10,320 nucleotides of DNA from Acidocella sp. 35-58-6 (lineage in GTDB: Bacteria; Pseudomonadota; Alphaproteobacteria; Acetobacterales; Acetobacteraceae), in assembly GCA_002281005.1 (NCBI GenBank), contig NCFD01000017.1, positions 1-10,320 of the forward strand. The letters are read 5' to 3'. Below the pieces are notes generated by a model. That model saw nothing but the letters and a program-made list of their open reading frames with translations, made no database searches and had not been told where the DNA came from. Below are positions 1-7,351 of the stretch, in pieces; the first letter of the stretch is position 1, and every line of letters starts with the position of its first letter. A program made the position numbers and the translations under genes.

Positions 1-1
1 C

Positions 2-733
2 CCCAAGCGTTTACATTTGTTGCAAGGCCGTATCAGTGAACTTTTCGACCTGCTGAACGCCGCCGGTATCGCGAGCCTGGACGGCGCGGTATTCGACCTC
101 GGTGTTTCATCCTACCAAATTGATGACCCTGCGCGTGGATTCAGCTTCCGTCAGAACGGCCCGCTCGATATGCGGATGGGTGCGGGTGAAGTGAGTGCCG
201 CAAAATTAGTAAATACACTGCCCGAATCGGAACTTGCTGATATTCTCTACGAGTTTGGTGAAGAAAAAGCCTCGAGACGAATTGCAAAAGCAATAGTTGA
301 AAGGCGGAGCCAACAGAAATTTGAAATGACGGCGGATTTGGCTAGTGTGATACGAAGCGTGGTGAGACCTGATAAATCTGGCATTGATCCAGCGACACGC
401 AGCTTTCAGGCGCTGCGGATTGCGGTGAATGAGGAACTATCCGACATCGAAGCGGCTCTGGCACAGGCAGCATCCATGCTGAACCCTGGGGGCCGCTTGG
501 TGGTGGTAAGTTTTCATTCGCTCGAGGACCGCATCGTCAAGCGTTTCATGGCAGGTGCGTCTGGCCGCACACCCGGTGCCTCGCGCCACGCGCCCGCCAG
601 TATGCAGCAAACCACGAAACCCGGCTTCAAGCTTCTCACCGGCAGCCCGGTGACCGCCTCGGAAGCAGAATCCCGCGCCAACCCACGCGCCCGCAGCGCC
701 AAGCTACGTGCCATGGAAAGGCTGGCCGCATGA
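2..733 (+). CDS. rsmH: 16S rRNA (cytosine-1402-N4)-methyltransferase RsmH, 5'-truncated
   Basis: This is the C-terminal part of RsmH (MraW), the SAM-dependent enzyme that N4-methylates C1402 in the decoding centre of 16S rRNA. The reading frame is open from base 2, so the gene begins upstream of the window. By comparison with the family (~310 residues), roughly 80-90 N-terminal residues are missing, including the glycine-rich SAM loop. A TTG at 17 could be read as a start but is internal. Visible family blocks are [43 protein letters not shown] and [13 protein letters not shown], followed by the usual basic C-terminus ([14 protein letters not shown]). The stop codon overlaps the ftsL start (ATGA at 730-733), so translation of the two is probably coupled. 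Bases 181-360 are distinctly AT-rich with rare codons (AGA, AGG, CGA, ATA, TTA), unlike the rest of the window. Identification is secure. Confidence 0.97.
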   Translation, partial: PKRLHLLQGRISELFDLLNAAGIASLDGAVFDLGVSSYQIDDPARGFSFRQNGPLDMRMGAGEVSAAKLVNTLPESELADILYEFGEEKASRRIAKAIVERRSQQKFEMTADLASVIRSVVRPDKSGIDPATRSFQALRIAVNEELSDIEAALAQAASMLNPGGRLVVVSFHSLEDRIVKRFMAGASGRTPGASRHAPASMQQTTKPGFKLLTGSPVTASEAESRANPRARSAKLRAMERLAA

Positions 734-1506
734 TCCGCCCGTTAACCCTGCTCACCATGATTTTGGCGGCGGTTTCCGGCGCTTATATGTTCGCGGTCAA
801 ACATCGCGCTCAGGTGCTGGATGACCAGTTGGCATCGGTGGCGCAGCAAACCCGGCTCGACCAGGAGCGCATCCGGGTTCTGCAGGCCCAATGGGCGCTG
901 GAGACAGCGCCGCCGCGGTTGAAGCAACTCGCCGCGCAATTTACCGACCTGCAGCCATTGAAGCCCACGCAATTAATGACCGAGGCGACGCTCGCCACGG
1001 CTTTGCCGGCGCCTGGTAAGGTGGCCCCGGAAACCAACCCGGCGCAACCGCCGCCGGCCGTGGTGGCCGACACCGCGGTTCTCGCCTCATCTGCCGCGGC
1101 TAGCGCGGCCAGCACGACCAGCACGACCAGCGCGGACTCGCCACCGGCGGCGGCACCTAAGGTTATGGCGGCTGCGGAGTCCAAACCGGCTCCCGCACCA
1201 CCCAAGCCCAACCCGCCAGCCAAATTGGCAGCCGCGGTTCCACATCATGTTGCGAGCCCGCCGCATCAGGTGACGCTTGCCGCTCGCGTCCTGCCGCACC
1301 CAATGGTCTCGCACCTGGCTTCAACCCAGGTGGCGGATAGCCTGCCGTCGCCGCGCCCGGTTCATTCGTTGTATTCGCTGCCCCCGCCATCAGCCTACAT
1401 ACCCGCCCGTCCCATGCAGTCCTCCGCGCAGGGGGGGTCGTCTCTGGCCATGGCAGCCGATTTGCCGCCGCCGAAGCCTTTGTCGGGCGCCGAGTCAAAT
1501 AATTGA
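730..1506 (+). CDS. ftsL: Cell division protein FtsL with long Pro/Ala-rich C-terminal extension
   Basis: FtsL is a small bitopic divisome protein that pairs with FtsB through a periplasmic coiled coil and helps activate FtsW-FtsI. Residues 5-23 form one membrane segment, followed by KHRAQ. Residues 25-65 form a helical heptad-like stretch with [14 protein letters not shown], and LKQLAAQF plus LQPLKPTQL follow up to about residue 83. This is the alphaproteobacterial FtsL pattern. Typical members have roughly 100-150 residues. This one has 258, because about 170 residues of low-complexity Pro/Ala/Ser/Thr sequence follow. That tail includes a tandem SAA/STT repeat, a stretch with several histidines (residues 172-197) and a final Leu/Tyr/Pro segment. 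With a cytoplasmic N-terminus the tail would be periplasmic and probably disordered. ATG 730 overlaps the rsmH stop. The stop (TGA 1504-1506) overlaps the proposed ftsI TTG. Its place between rsmH and ftsI supports the name; the tail's role is unknown. Confidence 0.9.
   Translation: MIRPLTLLTMILAAVSGAYMFAVKHRAQVLDDQLASVAQQTRLDQERIRVLQAQWALETAPPRLKQLAAQFTDLQPLKPTQLMTEATLATALPAPGKVAPETNPAQPPPAVVADTAVLASSAAASAASTTSTTSADSPPAAAPKVMAAAESKPAPAPPKPNPPAKLAAAVPHHVASPPHQVTLAARVLPHPMVSHLASTQVADSLPSPRPVHSLYSLPPPSAYIPARPMQSSAQGGSSLAMAADLPPPKPLSGAESNN
1102..1137 (+). repeat. Four imperfect 9-bp tandem repeats in the ftsL tail
   Basis: The units are agcgcggcc, agcacgacc, agcacgacc and agcgcggac. They are in frame with ftsL and encode Ser-Ala-Ala, Ser-Thr-Thr, Ser-Thr-Thr and Ser-Ala-Asp. 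The two middle units are identical. Because the unit is three codons, gain or loss of a copy would change tail length without a frameshift. Confidence 0.7.
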
Positions 1507-3530
1507 CCCTCACCTTCCGCCCCGAACCGCCCCCTCCTTCGCGCCGTAAAGGTGCCCCGGCGCAGGGGGCGACACTGCGTATGGAGCATGTCCGTGTCAC
1601 CGCGCCGGATTTGCAGCGCCGCGCGCAACTCGACAAAGCCCGTAAGCGGATGCTGCTGTGCGCCGGGCTGTTTGGCGTGTTGTATGTAGTTCTGGCCGCC
1701 AAACTCACCCTCGCCACCATTATCCACCCCATTTTGCCGACGCAGGCGGTGCTGGACGCCATGCAACCCACGCTGGATGTTACGCCGCCAGCTCCTGGCC
1801 GGGCCAGCATCACTGACCGCAATGGCACCATTTTGGCGGTTTCGCTGCCCGGCGCTGAACTTTACGCCGACCCCAAACAGGTGCCGGACCCGCAGGCTGC
1901 CACCGCCAAGCTGGCCAGTGTATTGCCGGGGCTGAATGTTGCCGAGACCCAGAAAAAACTCTCCTCAGCCAAGGATTTCGTATATCTCGACCGCCGCCTG
2001 ACCCCTTCGGAGGAACTGGCTGTCAACGCGCTGGGCATTCCGGGCGTCAATTTTGAAAATGGTGAAAAGCGCCACTACCCGGAAGGCGATCTCGCCGCGC
2101 ATATTTTGGGTGGTATCGACCTCGGCGGCAAAGGTGTGGCCGGGGTTGAAGCCTATTTCCAAACCCGCCTGACCACCAACCCCGCCCCCCTGGCACTTTC
2201 CATCGACATCGGCATCGAGGGCATCGTGCATGATGAACTCGCCGCTGCGCTCAAGGAATTCCAGTCCCCTGGCGGCTGCGCCATTGTGATGAATGCCCAC
2301 ACCGGCGAAGTTGTGGCGATGGTCAGCCTGCCGGATTACGACGCCGGCACCCTGGGCACCGCCAGCGCTGACAGCCGCTTCAACCGCTGCGTCACCGGCA
2401 ATTATGAACCCGGCAGCGTGTTCAAGCTGCAAACCATCTCGATGGCGCTGGATTCCGGGATGATCCATTACTGGGATTATTTCGACACGACCCATCCGCT
2501 GCATGTCGGCAAATTCACCATCACCGACTTCGAGCCTGCCCATGAATGGATGGCGGTGCCGCATATTCTCGATGTGTCCTCCAACATCGGCGCGTCGCGC
2601 ATCGCCACCATCCTGGGGCCGCGCATCGAGCAGGAATGGTACCAAAAGCAGGGATTCTTCAGCAAGCTGCCGATCCAACTGCCGGAAGCCCAGCCGCCGC
2701 TATATCCATCGTTCAAAAACTGGGGCCTTTCCACCACCATGACCGTCTCGTTCGGCAACGGCATCGCGGTCTCGCCCTTGCACCTCATTACCGGCGTGCT
2801 GCCCATTGTGAACGGCGGCATCCGCTACGAGCCCACTTTGCTGGCGGTGAACCCCAATGGGCCGCCGCCAACCGGCGTGCGGGTGATGAGCCCGCAAACC
2901 TCCGATATCATGCGCAAGCTGATGACCGGCGTGGTGATGTCGGGTACCGGCAAAAATGCCGCGGTGCCGGGTTACGTGGTTGGCGGCAAAACCGGTACCG
3001 CCCAGGTGGTCGGGCCAAACGGCAAATATCTGCTGCATACCAATAACGCCTCCTTCATGGCGGCCTTCCCCATGAACGACCCGCAATACGTGATTTATGT
3101 GCTGGTCCTGCAACCGCACCCTGATTCCACCACCGGCGGCTTCACCACCGGCGGCGTGATTGCGGCCCCCACGGTGGGCCGGATTATCGCCCGCATCGGC
3201 CCGATGCTGGGGATTTTGCCCGCTACCGGTGACACTTTGGCCGCACTGGACGCTTCTTTGACCGTGCCGATGAACCCGACCCCGCCGCCCGGGCAAGTGG
3301 CACTTGGGCCAGGCCATCCGCTGCCTGCGGGTGCCAACGCATTTGCCTATCAACTCCTCGGTGAAACACCGCCGGGAGCCAGCCCAGCAAAAACCGGGCA
3401 TCCAAGCGCCTTGATTTCCGACACGCATAATGTTTCGCAACGCCCGGCGCATGCGGCGCCGGGGGACTCGAGTGTGAAGCGTACGGTGCGGGCTACAAAA
3501 ATACAGAGTGTTGAAGTTGCGAACAATTGA
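1503..3530 (+). CDS. ftsI: Septal peptidoglycan transpeptidase FtsI (PBP3)
   Basis: FtsI is the class B penicillin-binding protein that crosslinks septal peptidoglycan together with FtsW. Residues 1-49 are a short cytoplasmic region (Pro-rich, then basic). Residues 50-72 form the single membrane anchor. The PBP dimerisation domain follows (GRASITDRNGTILAVS near residue 100). The transpeptidase domain has all three active-site motifs: S305-V-F-K308 with the nucleophile Ser305, S359-S-N361, and K496-T-G-T499. From about residue 574 there is a ~100-residue Pro/Ala-rich tail, so the protein is 675 residues against ~580 for typical family members. No PASTA domain is seen. The start is uncertain. 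TAA at 1500-1502 closes this frame, so TTG 1503 is the earliest possible start; it overlaps the ftsL stop as TTGA, fitting the coupled style of the cluster. ATG 1581 is the main alternative and still precedes the anchor. Neither has a strong Shine-Dalgarno sequence. Confidence 0.95.
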   Translation: MTLTFRPEPPPPSRRKGAPAQGATLRMEHVRVTAPDLQRRAQLDKARKRMLLCAGLFGVLYVVLAAKLTLATIIHPILPTQAVLDAMQPTLDVTPPAPGRASITDRNGTILAVSLPGAELYADPKQVPDPQAATAKLASVLPGLNVAETQKKLSSAKDFVYLDRRLTPSEELAVNALGIPGVNFENGEKRHYPEGDLAAHILGGIDLGGKGVAGVEAYFQTRLTTNPAPLALSIDIGIEGIVHDELAAALKEFQSPGGCAIVMNAHTGEVVAMVSLPDYDAGTLGTASADSRFNRCVTGNYEPGSVFKLQTISMALDSGMIHYWDYFDTTHPLHVGKFTITDFEPAHEWMAVPHILDVSSNIGASRIATILGPRIEQEWYQKQGFFSKLPIQLPEAQPPLYPSFKNWGLSTTMTVSFGNGIAVSPLHLITGVLPIVNGGIRYEPTLLAVNPNGPPPTGVRVMSPQTSDIMRKLMTGVVMSGTGKNAAVPGYVVGGKTGTAQVVGPNGKYLLHTNNASFMAAFPMNDPQYVIYVLVLQPHPDSTTGGFTTGGVIAAPTVGRIIARIGPMLGILPATGDTLAALDASLTVPMNPTPPPGQVALGPGHPLPAGANAFAYQLLGETPPGASPAKTGHPSALISDTHNVSQRPAHAAPGDSSVKRTVRATKIQSVEVANN

Positions 3531-4917
3531 GCTGATGGGCATGAACATTCGAGGGATCACCGCTGATAGCCGCTCCGTCCAGCCGGGCTTCGTGTTCGCG
3601 GCTTTGCCGGGTGTGAAGCTGGATGGACGGGAATTTATCGCTGACGCTGTGGCGCGCGGCGCTGCCGCCGTTCTGGCACCGCTCGGCACCGCGTGGCCCG
3701 CTGGCGTGCCTGAACGCCCGCTCCTTACCGACGCCACTCCGCGTGCCCGCCTCGCGATCATCGCCGCCGAACTGGCCGGCCCGATGCCGGAAACGATCGT
3801 GGCTGTCACCGGCACCAACGGCAAAACCAGCACCGTCGATTTTCTCCGCCAGATCCTCACATTATCTGGTCACCACGCCGCCTCGCTCGGCACGCTGGGC
3901 GTGATCGCGGAAGGTTTGCCGCACGCCGACACGCTCACCACCCCCGATGCCGTAACTTTGGCCAACACTCTGGCGGACCTTGCCGCCCACGGTATCACCC
4001 ACGCCGCACTCGAAGCCTCGTCACACGGGCTGGAGCAGAGCCGTTTGGATGGCTTGAAGCTCACTGCCGCCGGTTTCACCAATTTAACGCGCGACCACCT
4101 GGATTATCACGGCAGCATCGCCGCCTACCGCGCCGCCAAATTGCGGTTGTTTGGGCGCTTATTACGGCCCGGCGCACCAGCCGTGGCGATGGCCGACATG
4201 GACAAGGAAACCCTCGCAGCCATCCGCGATGTCTCGGTCCGGCGCGGCCTGGATTTGCGCCTTGTCAGCGTGGCCAACGCCAAGGCATTGCCGGGTGGCC
4301 AGTTGGTTACCGCCAATCTGCCGGGTGGCCGCCCCACCGAAATTCTCAACCTTCCGGGCCGCTTCCAGGCCGACAATGCGGTGCTGGCCGCTGCCCTGGC
4401 CGCTGCCATCGGCATCCCGAATGCCTGGTCGTATGCGCCGAAACTGCAACCGGTGCGTGGCCGGTTGGAACGCGCCGCCATGTTGCCTAACGGTGCGGCG
4501 GCTTACGTCGATTACGCCCACACGCCCGACGCCATCGAGCGGGTTTTACAAGCACTGCGCCCGCACGCCACCGGCAAACTCATCATCGTATTTGGCGCCG
4601 GCGGTGACCGCGATGCCGGCAAGCGACCCTTGATGGGTGCCGCTGCCGCCAAACTCGCTGACGCCGCCATCGTCACCGACGATAACCCCCGCACCGAAAA
4701 CCCCGCCGCCATCCGCGCCGCCATTCTGGCCGCTTGCCCAGGCGCCATTGAAATCGCCGACCGTGGGGCAGCCATCGCTGCCGGGCTGGAAATGCTGGGT
4801 GAGGGCGATGTGCTGGTGGTGGCGGGTAAGGGCCATGAGCAAGGCCAGATCATCGGCACTGAAATCCACCCGTTCGACGACGCTGATGTTATTCGTGCCT
4901 TGGTGAACCGCCCATGA
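3508..4917 (+). CDS. murE: UDP-MurNAc-L-Ala-D-Glu:meso-diaminopimelate ligase MurE
   Basis: MurE is the cytoplasmic ATP-dependent ligase that adds the third stem-peptide residue. The N-terminal UDP-binding domain opens with GITADSRSVQPG. The ATP P-loop is G102-TNGKTS with Lys106. ALEASSHGLEQ and NLTRDHLDYHG carry the Mg-binding region, and Lys211 in AYRAAKLRLF matches the lysine carbamylated in the family. D392-N-P-R395 followed by TEN is the signature for meso-diaminopimelate rather than lysine, so the wall should be the Gram-negative DAP type. AGKGHEQGQ near the C-terminus is also characteristic. Length is 469 residues, close to the usual ~490. The start is uncertain: GTG 3508 (used here for numbering) and TTG 3511 and 3517 overlap ftsI, while ATG 3535 and 3541 lie just after the ftsI stop at 3530. 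The conserved domain begins near residue 15, so all are compatible. The stop overlaps murF as ATGA. Confidence 0.96.
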   Translation: MLKLRTIELMGMNIRGITADSRSVQPGFVFAALPGVKLDGREFIADAVARGAAAVLAPLGTAWPAGVPERPLLTDATPRARLAIIAAELAGPMPETIVAVTGTNGKTSTVDFLRQILTLSGHHAASLGTLGVIAEGLPHADTLTTPDAVTLANTLADLAAHGITHAALEASSHGLEQSRLDGLKLTAAGFTNLTRDHLDYHGSIAAYRAAKLRLFGRLLRPGAPAVAMADMDKETLAAIRDVSVRRGLDLRLVSVANAKALPGGQLVTANLPGGRPTEILNLPGRFQADNAVLAAALAAAIGIPNAWSYAPKLQPVRGRLERAAMLPNGAAAYVDYAHTPDAIERVLQALRPHATGKLIIVFGAGGDRDAGKRPLMGAAAAKLADAAIVTDDNPRTENPAAIRAAILAACPGAIEIADRGAAIAAGLEMLGEGDVLVVAGKGHEQGQIIGTEIHPFDDADVIRALVNRP

Positions 4918-6263
4918 CACTGTGGCACGCCAACGAACTGGCCGAAGCGGTTGGCAGCCGCGAGCCTGGTTTTGCTGTCACCGGCATTTCCATCGACACC
5001 CGAAGCCTGCAACCCGGCGATCTGTTCGTGGCCTTGCAAGCCGAGCGCGATGGCCATGACTTTGTGGCCGACGCATTTGCCAAAGGTGCTGCGGGTGTTT
5101 TGGTGTCCCGCGATGTCACCGGTGGCCCGCAATTGCGGGTGCCTGATACCCTGGCCGCCTTGCAAAAACTCGGTGTAGCTGCCCGCGCCCGTTGTAAGGG
5201 GAAGCTGATTGCTGTCACAGGCAGCGTTGGCAAAACCACCACGAAGGAAATGCTGCGGCGTGCTCTGGCAGGCTTCGGCCCGGTGCACGCCGCCGAGGCT
5301 TCGTTCAACAACCATATCGGCGTGCCGCTCACCTTGGCCCGCATGCCGCGAGATACCGCGTACGCCGTGCTGGAACTGGGCATGAATCATCCCGGCGAAA
5401 TTCTGCCGCTCGCCAAACTCGCCAGCCCGGATGCCGCCATCATCACCACCATCGAGCGCGCCCATATTGGCCTGATGGGCAGTATCAACGCGATCATGCT
5501 TGAAAAAGCCTCGATCTTTCAGGGATTGCGCCCCAGTGGCACCGCCATCATTCCTTACGAGTCCCGCTTTTACGAAGCGCTCTCGGCGCTGGTCCCTTCG
5601 GGCATCAACCAGCTTAGCTTCGGTAACGGCCCCGCCGCCGATGCCCATCTGATCAGTGCCGGCAGCGACGCTGTTTCGTGCCACGTCATCGGTTCAGTCG
5701 CAGGCAAAAAGCTCGACTTCATCCTGGCCGCACCCGGCGCACACATGGCCATGAACGCCATGGCGGCGTTGGCCGCCTGCCATGCTATTGGCCTCAATGT
5801 TCAAAAGGCTGCTGAAAACCTCGAAGGTTTCGCACCCGTCTCGGGCCGTGGGTTACGCCGCGTGATCCATGTCGATGGCGGCAAAGCCTATTTGCTGGAT
5901 GAAAGCTACAACGCGTCAGGTGCCTCCATTCGTGCCGCCCTGGCGGTGTTGGCCCTGCAACCAGGCCGGCACGTCGCCGTGCTGGGCGATATTCTGGAAC
6001 TCGGTGATGAAGCCGTTTCCGAACATCTGGCCTTGCAGCACGATTTATTGCAAACCGCCGACACGGTCTTCACCTGTGGCAGCATGATGGGCCAGTTGTT
6101 CCAGGCTCTGCCAGCGGACCGCCAAGGCGCGCACGCCCCAACGGCTGCGGCACTGGCGCCGATTGTGAAATCAGCTTTACGGCATAACGACGCGGTATTG
6201 GTCAAAGGCAGCTATGGCAGCCGGATGCGCGATGTTGTCTCGCTTCTTGAGGGACCATACTAA
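4914..6263 (+). CDS. murF: UDP-MurNAc-tripeptide--D-alanyl-D-alanine ligase MurF
   Basis: MurF adds the D-Ala-D-Ala dipeptide to UDP-MurNAc-tripeptide in the cytoplasm, giving the pentapeptide precursor used by MraY. The N-terminal domain contains [17 protein letters not shown] and [18 protein letters not shown]. The P-loop is T102[11 protein letters not shown] with Lys107. [25 protein letters not shown] and EKASIFQGL follow in the central domain. The C-terminal domain has [21 protein letters not shown] and [11 protein letters not shown]. At 449 residues it is full length (E. coli ~452). Two motif details differ from the common form: SYNASGAS where SYNANPxS is usual, and KGSYGSRM where KGSNGSRM is usual in related proteins; both may be lineage traits. 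ATG 4914 overlaps the murE stop as ATGA, and the TAA stop overlaps the mraY start (TAATG). Confidence 0.97.
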   Translation: MTLWHANELAEAVGSREPGFAVTGISIDTRSLQPGDLFVALQAERDGHDFVADAFAKGAAGVLVSRDVTGGPQLRVPDTLAALQKLGVAARARCKGKLIAVTGSVGKTTTKEMLRRALAGFGPVHAAEASFNNHIGVPLTLARMPRDTAYAVLELGMNHPGEILPLAKLASPDAAIITTIERAHIGLMGSINAIMLEKASIFQGLRPSGTAIIPYESRFYEALSALVPSGINQLSFGNGPAADAHLISAGSDAVSCHVIGSVAGKKLDFILAAPGAHMAMNAMAALAACHAIGLNVQKAAENLEGFAPVSGRGLRRVIHVDGGKAYLLDESYNASGASIRAALAVLALQPGRHVAVLGDILELGDEAVSEHLALQHDLLQTADTVFTCGSMMGQLFQALPADRQGAHAPTAAALAPIVKSALRHNDAVLVKGSYGSRMRDVVSLLEGPY

Positions 6264-7351
6264 TGCTTTACGGGCTCCTTCTGCCGCTCGCTGGGTCGGT
6301 GCATTTTTTCAACCTGTTCCGTTATATCACCTTCCGTGCGGGTGGCGCCTGCATGACCGCGCTGATCGTCAGCTTTTGGTTTGGCCCTCGGCTCATTCGT
6401 ATGCTCAAATCGATGCAGCGCCACGGCCAACCTATCCGGCTTGATGGCCCCGAGCGTCACTTGATCGAGAAAAAGGGCACGCCCACCATGGGTGGCGTAT
6501 TGATCTTGATGGCGTTGACAATCTCCACGTTGATCTGGGCAGACTTGGATAACGGTTATCTGTGGGCAACATTATTTGTCACGCTGGGGTATGGCGCGCT
6601 GGGCTTTGCTGATGACTACCTGAAGCTGACCAAGCGCAACACCAAGGGCGTCCCTGGACGCGTCAAACTGGTGGTGCAGGCCAGCATCGGCTTGCTTGCC
6701 GCCATCTGGATCACGGCACTGATGCCGGCCCCACTTGGCACCGAACTGGCCGTACCGCTTTTCAAAAATCTGATGATCCCATTTGGATTTTTATTCCCGC
6801 TGGTCGGCATGGTCGTACTCATGGGGGCGTCGAACGCGGTCAACCTCACCGATGGGTTAGACGGCCTGGCCATCGTCCCCACCATCATCGCAGCCGGCGT
6901 ATTCGCCCTCATCGCCTATCTGGTTGGTAACCGGATTTTTGCGGGCTATCTGCAGATCAACTTTATCTCCGGTGCTGGTGAACTCACGGTATTTCTCTCC
7001 GCCTTGATGGGTGCGGGCCTTGGCTTTCTCTGGTTCAATGCCCCGCCCGCCGCCGTTTTCATGGGCGACACCGGCAGTCTCTCCTTAGGTGGCGCCCTGG
7101 GCGCCGTTGCTGTGGCCACCAAAAACGAAATCGTGCTGGCGATCGTCGGCGGCTTATTTGTGGTCGAAACCGTCTCGGTTATCGTGCAGGTGTTTTGGTA
7201 CAAGCGCACCGGCCGCCGGGTATTTCTCATGGCGCCCTTGCACCACCATTTCGAGAAAAAAGGCTGGGCAGAACCCACCATCGTCATCCGTTTCTGGATC
7301 ATCGCAATGATTCTCGCATTGGCAGGGTTGGCTACCCTGAAAATCCGATGA
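6263..7351 (+). CDS. mraY: Phospho-N-acetylmuramoyl-pentapeptide-transferase MraY
   Basis: MraY is the inner-membrane enzyme that transfers phospho-MurNAc-pentapeptide from UDP to undecaprenyl phosphate, making lipid I. The 362-residue protein is strongly hydrophobic with about ten membrane segments, the family norm. Conserved cytoplasmic motifs are complete: [14 protein letters not shown]117-D118 in [16 protein letters not shown]194 with D197 and D200 in [11 protein letters not shown]269 in MGDTGS, and the H327-H328-H329 triad in [12 protein letters not shown]. The start [11 protein letters not shown] followed by NLFRYITFR aligns with known MraY N-termini. A good Shine-Dalgarno sequence (GAGGGA, 6249-6254) lies 8 bases before ATG 6263. 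It overlaps murF by one base (TAATG) and murD by four (ATGA), which fits the standard murF-mraY-murD order. Confidence 0.98.
   Translation: MLYGLLLPLAGSVHFFNLFRYITFRAGGACMTALIVSFWFGPRLIRMLKSMQRHGQPIRLDGPERHLIEKKGTPTMGGVLILMALTISTLIWADLDNGYLWATLFVTLGYGALGFADDYLKLTKRNTKGVPGRVKLVVQASIGLLAAIWITALMPAPLGTELAVPLFKNLMIPFGFLFPLVGMVVLMGASNAVNLTDGLDGLAIVPTIIAAGVFALIAYLVGNRIFAGYLQINFISGAGELTVFLSALMGAGLGFLWFNAPPAAVFMGDTGSLSLGGALGAVAVATKNEIVLAIVGGLFVVETVSVIVQVFWYKRTGRRVFLMAPLHHHFEKKGWAEPTIVIRFWIIAMILALAGLATLKIR

Noticed and set aside
17..19. TTG as the true start of rsmH
   Set aside because: The frame is open upstream to the window edge and the SAM-binding N-terminus of RsmH would be missing, so this is a truncation by the window.
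181..360. Internal promoter in the AT-rich part of rsmH
   Set aside because: I found no convincing -35/-10 pair with proper spacing, and the frame is fully coding with conserved RsmH motifs on both sides.
1437..1503. Programmed frameshift at G7 giving an FtsL-FtsI fusion
   Set aside because: The ftsI frame contains TAA at 1500-1502, so a shift into that frame upstream of 1503 would terminate before ftsI.
1163..1831. 222-codon open frame on the - strand over the ftsL tail and ftsI start
   Set aside because: Considered because the ftsL tail is poorly conserved, but the product has no recognisable motif, no suitable upstream signals were seen, and the + strand frame is continuous with a real FtsL core.
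2700..3860. 386-codon open frame on the - strand over ftsI and murE
   Set aside because: It lies opposite two clearly functional genes, shows no recognisable domain, is rich in His/Arg/Gly as antisense frames of GC-rich genes are, and spans a gene boundary.
4512..5684. 390-codon open frame on the - strand over murE and murF
   Set aside because: It is antisense to conserved MurE and MurF motifs, with no family motif of its own; long shadow frames are expected at this GC content.
7195..7347. 51-codon upstream extension of murD
   Set aside because: It only reads the end of mraY in another frame; ATG 7348 gives the standard MurD N-terminus and an ATGA overlap.
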